DNA from: Nissolia schottii
Taxonomy: Eukaryota; Streptophyta; Magnoliopsida; Fabales; Fabaceae
Assembly (NCBI GenBank): GCA_003254905.1
Contig: QANU01099724.1
Coordinates: 1 to 64,000 of the forward strand
Direction of reading: 5' to 3'
Length of the DNA: 64,000 nucleotides
The position numbers and the translations under genes were made by a program. Under the pieces are notes generated by a model. The model made no database searches. It was given only the letters and a program-made list of their open reading frames with translations, and was not told the DNA's origin. Of this stretch, positions 43,801 through 55,439 are shown piece by piece (positions within the stretch are counted from its first letter, which is position 1; each line of letters begins with the position of its first letter).

Positions 43801-46446
43801 CAAAAACCACTTTGTATGGCTCATGGCATCTGCCATGGATGCCACTACTAAGGCAATGCCAGATTTGAACTGTCATGCTGTAGTTGGTTTTATGGCTGTG
43901 ATTCTCAAAGTGCCATGTCATGGCAGTGCTATTGACAACACTGGTGCACTATGTTCTGTATGTGAAGTGAGCATACTAATGTGCTTTAACCATAGGCAAT
44001 ACTTTATTCTTCGTCAGTTTTAGTTATTCTGATCATTGACACAGGAAATGGTTCTCTTACCAGGGAGCTGTTGGTTTGAGGATTAGAGTATATGATCGGA
44101 TAATGTGCTTTGTTAATTGTCACTTTGCTGCACATTTAGATGCAGTTGGCCGTCGTAACGCAGATTTTGATCATGTGTACCGAACAATGTCCTTTGGCCG
44201 GCCAACAAACATATCAAATGCTGCTGCTGGTACCTTGCTGTGCCTATTCCTGTTTTTCTCACTTGCCTTATCCATGTATTTATTTTGGCCTGTTTATAGA
44301 TATGGCTTGCCATTGGTCCTTTCTATTGCAGCTGGCACTTCATCTTTTGTTCCGATATTTCGTGGCACAAATGTACGTACATGCTGTCCACTTTATTCTT
44401 TTAAGTAATTCGTTATGCATTCAGACAGTTGGATGAAGCATTGATTCTCGAGATTGATTTCCAGTCCACAGAAGGGATTCCCGAGTTATCTGAGGCAGAC
44501 ATGGTTGTATTTCTTGGTGATTTTAATTATCGTCTTGATGGCATTTCATATGATGAAGCCAGAGATTTTGTTTCTCAAAGATGCTTTGATTGGCTTAGAG
44601 AAAGGGACCAACTTCGAGCAGAAATGGAAGCTGGGAATGTCTTCCAAGGAATGCGCGAAGCAGCGATAACATTTCCTCCCACATACAAGTTTGAACGGCA
44701 CCAAGCTGGCTTAGCAGGTTGGTTTTACTCTGAATAGCATGCACAGTATAGGAGAGGAAAATAAGAATGAAAGAATCCAGATGTATACAAAGTTAGGATT
44801 GCAATCATACATTATAAGTAATGATTTTCACAGTTCTTTTTCATGGTTGGCTTTATATGAATTATTGACATTGTAGGATTTGGATGGATAGTAGGAAGAA
44901 ACAGTATAGATACTCTAATAGGAATTGATTTCAGCTTTATATGAATTGTTGACATTGTAGGATATAGATAGGTAGTAGGAAGAAACAGTATAGATACTCT
45001 AGGAATTGATTCCGTCATTTTGGGTGCTTTTAACTTCATCTTCAGTCTTGCTATTGTATTGAAAGTTGATTCATTTCAAGTTGCAATTACTGCTGTTTAT
45101 GCATGAGTTTTCTGTCATCAGGACTGCCTCAAAATTTTTAAGGGTATGACTTCAGATGAATTGTTTCTTTGAAGGGTATGATTCTGGTGAAAAGAAACGC
45201 GTCCCTGCCTGGTGTGACAGAATTTTGTATCGTGATAGTCGCTCATCTTTAGTGGCTGACTGCAGTTTAGAGTGTCCTGTTGTCTCCACAGTATTACAGT
45301 AAGTTCTCTAGTTATATATTTATTGCCATTTGTGTATATGGATTAAAATACCCTGCCAGAAGGAATTTATTTATGTTGTGCTAGATAAGTCTCATTTTGC
45401 ACGGCATGTTGTGCTCAACTCTCTCTGCTGTCTCTGACCCATGTAATTAGGGAGATTTTATTTATTATATATATGTGACATGCGAAGCAAGTAAAGAATT
45501 GAATCATTGATTTCTTGATTGTGACCATGTAGCATTGCTCTCTATAATATTTATGACAAGTATCTGAGTGGAAGCACCATCTTTTTCAAATTTTGTTTTG
45601 ACTAAAGTCATCTCACCTTCAATAGGTACGAAGCCTGCATGGATGTCACAGATAGTGACCACAAACCTGTGCGCTGCATATTTTCTACAGATATAGCTCG
45701 AGTAGATGAGTCAATCCGGAGACAGGAGTTTGGAGAGATTATCGAGTCAAATGAGAAAATTAAATATCTCTTGAAAGAATTATGCAAGTTTCCTGACACT
45801 ATCATTAGCACAAACAACATAATCCTTCAGAACCAGGACACACTAATTTTGCGTATTACAAACAAAAGCGCAGAAGACAACGCTTTGTTTGAAATAGTTT
45901 GTGAAGGTCAGTGTACTGTTATGGAGGGTCAGAAGGCATCTAACCACCAGTTGAGAGGTTCCTTTGGCTTCCCAAGGTGGCTTGAGGTGATATTCTTTAT
46001 ATTTAGAATGAATCTTTTTTCATAAAACATCTATCCTTTGTAAATTGTAATGCACCATAAGGTAAGATACATACACTTATTTGATTCAGGTAAGTCCTGC
46101 AACTGGTATAATAAAACCAGATCACATTGCTGAGGTGTCAGTGCATCATGAGGAATTTGAGACCCTCGAAGAATTTGTTGATGGTGTTGTACAAAACTCT
46201 TGGTGTGAAGACTCTAGAGACAAAGAAGCTATTTTGGTTGTTAAGGTGCATGGCAATTACACCACCCAGACAAAAAATCACCGTGTCCGTGTCCACCACT
46301 GCTATTCATCCAAGAAAAACCCGATGGCCCCTCAACCAAACAGCTCCGGACCAATCCAAGGAGGCGTACTACACCGAGCCGATTTCCAACGCCTCAGCAG
46401 CTCCTATGATGTGGTTGACCAGCTACAGAAGTTGCATAGCCCATAA
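36371..46446 (+). CDS. FRA3: WD40-repeat inositol polyphosphate 5-phosphatase, FRA3 type
   Basis: Eleven exons: 36371-37139, 38960-39212, 40111-40891, 42507-42631, 42983-43067, 44064-44229, 44332-44372, 44429-44717, 45175-45298, 45626-45986 and 46090-46446. Phase is continuous and the product is about 1116 residues (Arabidopsis FRA3 is about 1100). An N-terminal Ser/His-rich leader is followed by WD40 repeats (about 120-545, e.g. [16 protein letters not shown]). The Mg-dependent 5-phosphatase domain starts at about 545 (CGTWNVGQG). It carries the catalytic motifs GDFNYRL (770), PAWCDRIL (847) and SDHKPV (888). A C-terminal immunoglobulin-like region ends [12 protein letters not shown]. The enzyme removes the 5-phosphate from phosphoinositides or soluble inositol phosphates. 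Arabidopsis FRA3 is needed for fibre secondary walls and actin organisation. Exon 1 is GC-rich against AT-rich surroundings. The small exon 7 and its border with exon 8 are the least certain part of the model. Confidence 0.95.
37386..37549. repeat. 82-bp tandem duplication in FRA3 intron 1
   Basis: Two adjacent 82-bp copies, each beginning GGTGCATACTAATTAA, differ at only a few bases. It is a recent local duplication within intron 1. Confidence 0.85.
37784..37822. repeat. (TA)n microsatellite in FRA3 intron 1
   Basis: About nineteen consecutive TA/AT dinucleotides. Confidence 0.9.
37947..38186. mobile_element. Mutator-like MITE in FRA3 intron 1
   Basis: A 240-bp foldback element. The left arm GAATAAAACATCAAATCAGT and the inverse right arm AGAATAAACCCTCAAATTAG match closely, and the arms keep pairing inward (TCAATCAAATTTGCCCTCAT against TCAATCAAATTTTGTCCTCA). 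It is flanked by a perfect 9-bp duplication CAAATAAAC (37938-37946 and 38187-38195), the length made by Mutator-like transposases. It has no coding capacity. Confidence 0.8.
38411..38786 (+). mobile_element. Solo LTR (copia-like) in FRA3 intron 1, whole
   Basis: A 376-bp segment begins TGTTACAGACCCAGC and ends CAGTTCTTACA, flanked by a perfect 5-bp duplication GTAAC (38406-38410 and 38787-38791). It contains a TATA-like ATTATAAGTAGG (near 38550) and a late AATAAAATT signal, giving U3-R-U5 order in the plus direction. No internal region is present, so it is the usual product of LTR-LTR recombination. The intact duplication suggests moderate age. Confidence 0.85.
42340..42420. repeat. GT/GC/GCAT microsatellite in FRA3 intron 3
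   Basis: A compound repeat: GTGTGT, then GCGCGC, then about eight CATG/GCAT units. It lies about 90 bp before the exon 4 acceptor at 42506, close enough to lengthen or shorten that splice-site region. Confidence 0.9.
44850..45014. repeat. 84-bp tandem duplication in FRA3 intron 8
   Basis: Two adjacent copies begin GCTTTATATGAATT at 44850 and 44934. They share GTAGGAAGAAACAGTATAGA and the following bases with a handful of differences. Confidence 0.85.
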
Positions 46447-46990
46447 AGTAGCAGCTGATGTGAGTGCTTGTAACATTCATTTTTGTGTTTGTGTGGACAA
46501 ACGAAAAAGTGATAAAATGATCTTGTAAAAGGGCAATAAGTTATAGTTTATACATTTAGCATCATGACTATATTTGGTAATGTGGTGTTTTCGGTTTCAT
46601 AGGGAGCTTGAGGTCCATCTTGTAATCATCAAGCAGATTGAACTGTACAGAGAAAGCAAATGCGAGGCAAAGAGAAGCAAGGCATCTTTTTTTTCTAGAT
46701 CCATTATTGTTTGATTTTTATTCACAAATGTGTCCAATTTATTCTGTAGATGGATATGTACCATGCTACACAAACCACAATTGAAAGGGGGAAATCCCGG
46801 TGAACTGTTATCACTGCAGCTAGTTAAGCTGTTACTGTTGAGTTTGCCTTTAGGAATTGGGATGATGGGTGCTTCCCACGTATATTCTGATACTACTATA
46901 GTACTATCCCCATCATTTGCCTGGAATTTTCGTATAATGGAAGTTCTTTTTGTTACTAGACTTTTCTGTAATGTGTGACTTGTATTTCAC
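46447..46990 (+). other. FRA3: Presumed 3' UTR of FRA3 with an intron
   Basis: The stop codon is followed closely by a donor-like GTGAGT at 46460 and an acceptor TTTCATAG ending at 46602, suggesting a 3' UTR intron (46460-46602). The donor is only 13 bases past the stop, within the distance usually tolerated by nonsense-mediated decay. Transcript end is not fixed. Confidence 0.4.
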
Positions 46991-47819
46991 AATATGAGTT
47001 TTGGCACTTGATAATTTGGATCATATTGCAAGCTCGAATCATCCGTGATTATAAGTTAAAAAAGAAAATTAGTTGTAAATTTAGCAATTCTAATGAGATT
47101 AATTTTAATATATTTATAGTGTAAAACCCTTTATATCATAAATCAAAACAATATATTATCACTTATTAGACCTTGTATGATTTTAAAAATAATTATAGTT
47201 AAAAGTCAAATAATTTTAATGTCGAGATCAATAATTATTTAAAATGGTTTTACATTAATATATATATCAAAATTAAATTGTATTCTAATAATCAAGGGAG
47301 AAAGATCTTGTACTTAAACTCTAATTATCAACATATACTTGTGTAATATTTTGTGCATTTTTAAGCATGGGAAACATGGAGAAATTAGGTGACTCGTCTC
47401 ATTTTGAGTATTTGTTTCTTTGCTTTTCAGTTTTCCCTTTTTCCCCCTAAGGTTGTCCTTATAACAATGGAGTTGTACTACATATTCTTTCTTTTTTTCC
47501 ATTCTTGCAATTGTTCTTCCTTCCTATGCATTGACATTTTCTACTCTCCCTTCCATTGAACATTTAAAAGGGAAAAAGCTGACAAGACACTTGTTAAGGA
47601 GTTTAAAATAGAAATATTGCATTGAAAGCGTAACTTTTTAAAGTTTTCCTTGCATTAGAAACAATGAAATATTTTTCACTTTGAACTCCTTAACAAGTGC
47701 AATTGTTAGCAAAACCCAACATTTAAAGATCAATCTTTAGAATATGAGGCATTCAGGCTTGTTTGAATTAATCATAACAAAAACCTAGTTTCGGAGCCGA
47801 TATAGTATCGTTATCAACA
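46991..47819. other. Spacer between convergent genes FRA3 and RABA5a
   Basis: AT-rich DNA with no recognised gene, holding both genes' 3' regions. An imperfect inverted repeat of about 15-20 bases around 47590-47710 (CACTTGTTAAGGAGTT and its inverse AACTCCTTAACAAGTG) could form a long hairpin, possibly a small foldback element. Confidence 0.45.
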
Positions 47820-49109
47820 CTAAGATGAACAACAACCCTTTTTAGGCTGCACCTCGGCTGCCTCTTGGTCCCCTTCCCCTTGTAGAAGAACAGTCTTTCC
47901 ATTCTCAATCCAGGAAGCATCCTCTTTGTGTATCTCTTGAGACATCATAACCTTCCTGCTCAATATGTTGTATATCTCCTTCACAACTGTTTGAAAAGCA
48001 GCTGCTACATTCGATGAGTCAAGAGCTGATGTCTCCATGAAGAACAGACCTTGAGCCTCAGCTAAGGCCTTGCCTTCGGCGGTCGCCACCTCCCTCGCGT
48101 CCTTGAGATCTGACTTGTTCCCGACAAGTATTGTGACGACGTTCATGTCTGAGTGAGCTGTTAAATAACACAACAGTTCGCTTAATGCGCGTTTTCATCA
48201 CATTCAAAACCAAAACATGTAAATGTTTCTAGAGCAGGCAAAAATAACAAGGGGCGTGGCAATATGCTTATGACCGAAAACCATAATCAGTTACCCACTT
48301 CACAAAGTATGTGTCTGCATTAATATAAAAGAACAATGAGGAGACATGTCAACATAGAAGTCGAAGAGCAGAAAAGAGAAGTTGACTTTTGGTGAAGTAA
48401 CTAAGTGCCTAACAATGAACATAGGCAACCATCCACATGCTACATCCAATACTTACAGAAAAAATCACCCTTGAGAGAAAATAAAGAATTCTTGTTTATT
48501 TGGATATAAGGTAATATAGAAAGAAACAAATAGGCACTAAATTTAGGTATCATAAACGTTTTCCTATCTATTACCAAAATGATTGACAAGATAACAATTT
48601 CCATAGTGTGAGTTTGGTATAGGAGTGAAAAAAGGGGGAGAAATTCTCATCGATTAGATTTGTGTGTAATCCACAAAGAAAATTAGCAAGATGGTAAAGA
48701 GGGTTCAAACATGTAACCATAAAAACAAAAAATAAGGATTCAAACGTAAATCATCATTGTGATTCTTACTGTGAAGTTCATTAAGCCATCTGCCAATGCT
48801 TTCGAATGTTTGGCGCCTGCTAATGTCATACACCAGAAGAGCTCCAACGGCGCCCCTATAATATGCAGATGTAACGGCTCTGAACCTCTCTTGCCCAGCT
48901 GTATCCCATATCTGTGCCTTCACTTCCCTCCCATTAATATCCATCTTCTGAGTTTGGAACTCCACGCCTATAGTTGACTTTGAATTAGGATAAAACTCAT
49001 CCCTGGCAAATCTTGCAAGTAAGTTTGATTTGCCTACAGCTGAATCACCAACTAAAACAATCTTGAAAAGATAATCTTCAGTTTTTTCTTCGTCATTATT
49101 AGAAGCCAT
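47820..49109 (-). CDS. RABA5a: Rab GTPase RABA5a
   Basis: Two exons on the minus strand: 49109-48770 and 48157-47820. The product is 225 residues (Arabidopsis RABA5a is about 220). All small-GTPase motifs are present in order: the P-loop GDSAVGKS (21-28), switch [10 protein letters not shown], switch [21 protein letters not shown], the guanine motifs GNKSD and ETSALD, and a C-terminal GCCSS for double geranylgeranylation. The effector stretch [15 protein letters not shown] and the segment [19 protein letters not shown] single out RABA5a within the RABA5 group. RABA proteins direct traffic between the trans-Golgi/recycling endosome and the plasma membrane or cell plate. The start ATG 49109 has the normal length ahead of the P-loop. 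A 5' UTR intron reaching upstream is possible. Confidence 0.96.
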
Positions 49110-51675
49110 CTATGTCAGTCCTAAGGATTGCCAGTGTGTACAACACAAATCAACAACAAATAATCATTATGGACTCCGGTCTTTTCCAATACTAGAATGT
49201 CACCTAAGATGAGAAAAAGGGTCAGAGAGCAGAAAAGTAACAGTTAACTAGGAAATCTAGAAGATAAGACAAGTATATCAGTGACACAAATTGTGGCTTT
49301 ACAAGAATCTAAAGATATACGTACCTTATGAAGCAACAGTTAACGGTCTCCAGTATACAGAATGGTATCCACCATCAGCATCTAGCTGCTTGGCTCAAAG
49401 TAACCAAAACTTCTCTGGGTACCTGAAAGCATCATTTTCCGATATACACCACAGGTTCAATGGTGTATTGTAACCACAAAACCAGGAGAAGAGGAACTTA
49501 AAAAGGTTCTAATAATTCCATGACATTACTCAAAACTGAAGTATTCCTGATGGTAAAAATATTTTCAGTTCCTTTTACATAACTTTTCTAGAGAAAAAGA
49601 AATGTCACTACAGGTGAGAATCAAATCAAAAAGATAGGTGATAACCTTATCCAAAGATAAATGAAATTTGTTTCCACAAACGGTTAGAATTGTTGCCAAT
49701 AGATGACAGATCAAGTCAACACAACAAACAAAGAAACAAGCCGACAAGGAGCGGGTATATTTACAATTTCAGAATCCTCATCCCTGTGTGCCAGAATGTG
49801 ACTCACAAAATGACAACAATTGAACTGTAACATAAATTAGCACCGGTCAACAGAACCAGAAATTTTGAGCCCCAATAATTGCCGAGATATATTCACCAGA
49901 AAGAAGCTTGAAAATTTTCAAATTTCATTCTTTCACTAATAAATCTTGGAAAAAAAACAGTGTCTAGAGGAGCGTGAGGCATGGTATTTTTTAAGTGCTA
50001 TCCACTTTCTCTTTGGCATATGGATAAGGCAAACACATGTTGCAGAACTTAGCAACCATGAGTAAGTAAGTGTGCCTTCCCACCTAACAGTTGGCAATTT
50101 GGCATATAGGAACAAAAACTCGAGAAACATTAGGAATGACTACCACCAGTATTAACTTTTCATCAAAGGATTGATCAGAATAACCAATGAACTTCTGAAC
50201 TAAGTCATTGGAATAAGAAATTCCCAAAAAATATTGATTTCATCAATTTGCTTCTAGTCTTGATCAACAACAACTAAGCCCCGACCCACCATGTGAGGCT
50301 AGCTATATGGATCTAACAACGTCATAGTGTGCTATCATAGGCCATGCTTTCCTCTAAACCATTAACCTCTAAATCTCTTCTAACCTAAATAAAAAGGTTT
50401 GATAGATCCCCAGTATAATAAAAATTAAAATGCGGAATGCTAAATCTATTTTCTTTCCTAGCATAATATAAATCAAAATATGGAGTTCTAAATCTGTTAG
50501 TAAAGATTTATGTGCAAACAAATGGCCCCTATTGAGGTTGACAAGAATTTTGGCTTGCACCCCCCCATCCCCCACCAACAATCAACAACAACATCTAAGC
50601 CTTATCTCACTATGGTTCGAACATAGATTGATAAAATAGCAAGCTTAATACAAAGGGCAGGATGTAAAAGCCCAAAAAGAAGTCAGAGATCTTCTAAACA
50701 CTAAACACAATTCAACAATTTTTTTATTGGAGGGGGAATTATTAAAAATAATTGTTTGTTATCAGAGGACAACCTGTGTGATTGTGAGTTTGAAACACAC
50801 TTCAGGTAAGTCTCTACATTATGGGTCTAAGGTAATAGGCGTAGTTTTCTGTGGCTATCAAGATAGAAAACTGTGTAGGAGGCAAAGTCAACAAGTATAA
50901 ATACCTCAACATCCTTCTCTCCCTATTTTCCCCTCACCTCCTCCAGCTCCAACATGCCCTTCCACTCAGTGTTTATAATCTCAAAACCTGGTCACAAGTT
51001 AAAATAGACTAGATCATTATTACCCAGAGATAATGTGATTTTCTTACATTACCAAAAAGGGGTAAGTGCAAAACGATTTTAAGATTCAACTAAGATGACT
51101 TTTCCGGTGATGGTTGATCCATGTAGTCGAAACCATCTAATTGAATGAGTCTAACTCAACCCTAAAAGCTAGCTCACGGGAGAGATATGTCCAACACTCT
51201 AAAGGTTTTCTTAACCTTGTTCCCTAGCAATGTAGGAGTTTAACAAGTCCAATTACCTAATCATATGAAGAAGTAACCAAAACAAACATAGCAAACATAA
51301 ACCACAGGGCTTGTAGCTCAAATTGGCTACCTACCTCAATTCCATTCACATATGAAAGACATAATAAATGAAGGACAGGAACACAACACCAGACACTATT
51401 ACATTACAATACATTACATGTGCTCACAACAAGGTAGGTATAAAATAAAGGAACCAAAACAAAAAAAATACAATAAAAGCTCAAACATACAGAAAGCCAA
51501 ATCCAATTCACACAATTTTTGCAACATAGAGTGAAGAAATCTCACCATAATGAAAATTGCACGAGATACATTAACAAATTTAAGGGAGAAAACTTGTACC
51601 CAAAAAAATAAAAAAATAAAAAAAGGAAATTTTGGCAAGGAAAATGACTATAACATAGAAAACTTAGGATACCTA

Positions 51676-51722
51676 TTATTATTATTATTAATAATATTAT
51701 TAATATTATTATTATTATTATT
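51676..51722. repeat. (ATT)n microsatellite
   Basis: Runs of ATT units with two AATATT interruptions. Confidence 0.9.
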
Positions 51723-51806
51723 AAATATTGAACGAAGAAAAAGAGGGAACAGGAATGCCTGGGACTGGGTGAAAGGAGAAGGAAAAAAGGGGATGCGATT
51801 GCGAAG

Positions 51807-51807
<1 letters not shown>

Positions 51808-51838
<31 letters not shown>
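51808..51838. repeat. (GA)n microsatellite
   Basis: About fifteen GA dinucleotides. On the minus strand this is a CT tract of the kind frequent in plant leaders. Confidence 0.95.
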
Positions 51839-51842
<4 letters not shown>

Positions 51843-52288
51843 CCTACCGTTGAACGGGGGGTGGATGGGGGTGTCTATGCACCTGCAGGCTATTTCTGTG
51901 AAACTCAAAATACCATTTTTGAGAGAAAAGAAATATTATATTCTTCTTTTTATTTTTAGAATGCAGTTGCCAGTTGACATGTGATTTTAGATGTCTTGAG
52001 TCTGACTATATTCAGTCAAGAAAAAAAAAATAATGTAAGACTTTATTTATTGAATTGATTAATATTATTAATCTCTTTTTCTTCTTTTGGTTGGACTTTT
52101 TTCTACTTGATCTAAAATCTCATAATATTGAATTTAAATATGTAAAATGAGAATCAATTTAATGAGTTAATTTAAAAGTGAGAGAGTGTATATCATTAAA
52201 TTAATAAAATGTGTAAGGTATGAGTCTCGTTAAATTAATTTAAGTATGTGCACTTCTCATTATTCGAATCTTGCTATTGGTTCACTAA

Positions 52289-53105
52289 TAGGGGTGAAAA
52301 TAGGTCGAACTAAGCTAAGCTACGGCTTAGATAGATTTGACCTACTTTTAAATTATTCAGTCTGAATCTAGGTCTATTACTTATCATAAGCCCTTTTTTT
52401 AAGGTTCGGCTTGACCTTTTATAAGTTTGACCTTACTCGCAAGTCTTTTTACAAATTTACTTGAAAAAGAAAAATAAAAAAAATTAGATATTGTTTGTTA
52501 TTGAAATTATACATATTGTGTATCTAATTAAGTCATTAATACACATAAAAAAATGTCATTAATAGAAAATACATGATAAAAAAATTTTCTTTCGGCCATT
52601 TAAGTTTAACATAAACAAAATAAGCATGAAAAAAGATGAATTATACTAGTAATTAATAAAGAGTACCACTCGATTAAAGTGATATAACAAGAGAGGACAA
52701 CTTAATATGTATTATACAACAGACGAAAAGATGAAGCGTTAGGTGTCTAGGTTTGAGATAAAGACAAAGAGATGAAGAATCAAAGAAGATGACATGACTC
52801 TGTTTCTAATGGAGTGAGAGAGATGAAAAGTAAAAAAGATTTTAAATATGATTAGATCATATTATAAGAAACGAATATAATTTTTGTTTTATTTAAGTAT
52901 AGGAAGAAAATATATTTTTATAAATAGGGCGGTCTGTTAGGCATAATAGGCTTTTCTTATTGTCTATGACCCGACCTATTTAGCTAAAAAGGCTTTTTTA
53001 AAAGTATTGGTCTGACTTGTTTATTAAATAGGTCAAGCCGAGCTAGGCTGTAAACAAGCCAAGCCAAAGGCCCCTGACAGGCGGCCTGACCTACTTTCAC
53101 CCCTA
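52289..53105. mobile_element. Non-autonomous hAT element
   Basis: An 817-bp element with terminal inverted repeats TAGGGGTGAAAATAGGTC (left) and TAGGGGTGAAAGTAGGTC (inverse of right), one difference in 18. The flanks are TTCACTAA (52281-52288) and TTCATTAA (53106-53113), an 8-bp duplication with one change. Subterminal sequence repeats GACCT/AGGTC words on both sides. No transposase is encoded. It belongs to the same terminal family as the element at 5103-6553. Confidence 0.85.
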
Positions 53106-53113
53106 TTCATTAA

Positions 53114-54492
53114 TAATACATCTAACTTATAGCCATTGTACAATTTGGTACAAAATACACTAAAGTGTGGATCCCAAACACAATTAAACAATGTCCTCCA
53201 TGTTTTAGTTGAATCTAAGCAGGTACTTTTTCGAAAAATCAAACTCTTTTTAAAAAAGTTATCTCTTAAACTTTCAGGATATATCTCCTTGTATTCAGGG
53301 AGACAAGTTTTTTGAAAAAAGGTTCTTTTTCAAAAACGAAAAAAACTTTCTTTTAAAAGATGGGAAATGTAAATAGTGAAAGGAAGAGGAGACCATACAC
53401 AAAATTTATATTCGTTCGATTTTTAAGAGTTAGGAATCTACGTCCAGTTCTTCAAACACCTAAATCACTCTTCTTTCACAAGCCTTTCAAATGCAAACAC
53501 TAATTCAAAAACAAAACTCTCAAATGTTCCTCACAGAAATTCAAACACTCAAGAGCAGAGATACACAAATATGACTTTTCTTAAAAAATCTCTCTATACT
53601 CTGCCTCTTTTACTCTCAAAAACTCTCAAACAAAATAATGCTTCTCTCACAAAGAAATGAATCAGAACAAGAAGATTATATAGAAGATTTTAGAGTAGGT
53701 AGGTCTTGAGAAGAGAAAAAGAATAAAATAGTGCTTTAGTTTGTAGGCTTAATAGTAGATTGTTTTTGTCCTTCTTTTTCTACCTCCTGAATGGTCACAT
53801 CATTCCTTTATATACTGAATTTTCTCTGATCGTTGCAGGTTTGAAAATTTTGAACATTGCAGGCAATAGATGTGTTGTCCATCTCTCATTGGTTTGTGCA
53901 TTGTCCATTTGTACCATATTTTTCATGCATTCCTTTATCCGTTGTGTCATAGCATTTCTTTCTTTTCTTATACTATTTCACCAAAAAGGTATTGCCACCT
54001 CACGTTTCCTTTCTCTCTCTTGACGCCCATTCCTGCAGCACGTTTCCTTTCTTTTCTTTCATGTAGTTTTGCCGTTGCATTACGTTTTCCTTTCTTTCCC
54101 TTTCAGATATTATTTCTTTTCTTTCATTTTTCTTTCTTCAAAAAAACTGACTACTTTATACGTTTCCTTTTCCTCTTTTTTTATTATTTCTTTACTTTTA
54201 TTATGTCAAAAATACTTTTATGTCAGCCGCATAGGAAATATGCATTTCTCTTCCCCATACTCTCTTATCTTTTCACGTCAGTTCTTCTCTTTCTTTTATG
54301 CTTTGACTTTTTCTTCAAATAAAATATTGAAGACAACTTCCCTTGCTTCTCAACACGTTGATCCATTTCATTTTGGGCTGCAGCTGCTTCATTTAAGTTT
54401 CCGTTTCTTCTTTTGTTTCTTTCTCGTTGGGCCATCCCTCTCGGGCTCCAGCTGCTTCTTTGTTTTTTCTTTCATTGGGCCGTAAGTGATGG
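53114..54492. other. T-rich spacer without recognised genes
   Basis: Several overlapping open frames (53760-54485) arise only because the DNA is rich in TTC/TTT. Their translations are Phe/Ser/Leu-rich and unlike any family I know. Two copies of 'gggctgcagctgcttc / gggctccagctgcttc' (54373 and 54443) hint at a small local duplication. Confidence 0.4.
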
Positions 54493-54502
54493 GCTTAGTA
54501 GC

Positions 54503-55063
54503 ATGGTTGTTAAACTCTCGAGTAAACTCGTAAACTCGTACAAGTTTACTACACAAAACGAGTTAACATTTATGTAAACTCTTTTTTGGTAAACTTGTAC
54601 GAGTTTGAGTAAACTTTCAATTCTATAAGCAAGTTTACGAGTTAAAATCTACCTACGAGTTTACGAGTTTACCTCAAAATGTACAAATTTTGTAACTTTG
54701 TTAGATACTTACCTAACTTTATTTATATTAGATAATATATATTGAGTTTATTTAGCTAATTTCATATATTTATCATAATTGAGCTATGTTTTATTGAACT
54801 ATAAAATAATACAGATATTGAATAAAATATGACATAACCGTTAAGTGTCATGCATTAAGGTGTATTTTATGATATTTCTTTCATTAACTTAATTTAAAGT
54901 TAACATTATTCAATTTCAATTATAAATACAATATTGAATCTAATTTAGTTCCTAATTATATTGCTTATAACATTTTTTTTACGTATGTAAACATATACGA
55001 GTTTACGATTCGAATTTGCTGAGACTCCACGAGCTTACTTAAACTGTCAAGTTTGACAACCTT
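54503..55063. mobile_element. Inverted-repeat transposon with 9-10 bp target duplication
   Basis: A 561-bp element. The left end ATGGTTGTTAAACTC and the inverse right end AAGGTTGTCAAACTT match at 11 of 15, and both are followed by TTTAC/GTAAACTCGT-type words. The flanks share a perfect GCTTAGTAGC (54493-54502 and 55064-55073). A 9- or 10-bp duplication points to a Mutator-like transposase. The left arm contains many CTCGTAAACTCGTA repeats. No coding capacity is seen. Confidence 0.7.
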
Positions 55064-55439
55064 GCTTAGTAGCCATTTCTTTCTTATTTTTCTTATTGCA
55101 TCAAAACAGACTTGGGCCAATAAATGATTTTCAGTTGTTAAAAGAAGAACTTTGGACTTAACTTTTCCTGAAACACTTTAACACACATTAAAATATTCAT
55201 ACAATATTTGTCATCATATTTTAATTTTACAAATTGAATCAACATCTTTGTTCACTCCACGTTTTTTATCTTTGGTCATGTCCTAGTTCACCCAACCCAT
55301 AACTATTCAACTTCACTCTTCACTCTTCACTCTCTCAAACTAGTTCAGAGCATAACACAAAGCACTTAGATGAAGACGAAGTAAAACACAAACACCGACA
55401 CGAAGCTCTTCTAGACAAAGCAGAATGTTGAGTAATATT

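Larger units (their letters stand above)
49115..51880 (-). other. Upstream region of RABA5a, possible spliced leader
   Basis: No protein gene is recognised in 2.7 kb. A (GA)n tract at 51808-51838 reads as (CT)n on the minus strand, next to GC-richer leader-like sequence (51840-51890). That combination often marks a plant 5' UTR, so RABA5a transcription could begin here with a long leader intron. I could not fix splice sites. An (ATT)n microsatellite lies at 51676-51722. Two copies of a 'caacaac...taagcc' repeat lie at about 50264-50340 and 50578-50635, possibly retroposon 3' ends. Confidence 0.35.

Noticed and set aside
53760-54485. Overlapping plus-strand frames rich in Phe, Ser and Leu
   Set aside because: They come from T-rich DNA. 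There is no family resemblance, no splice or promoter context, and the frames overlap each other.
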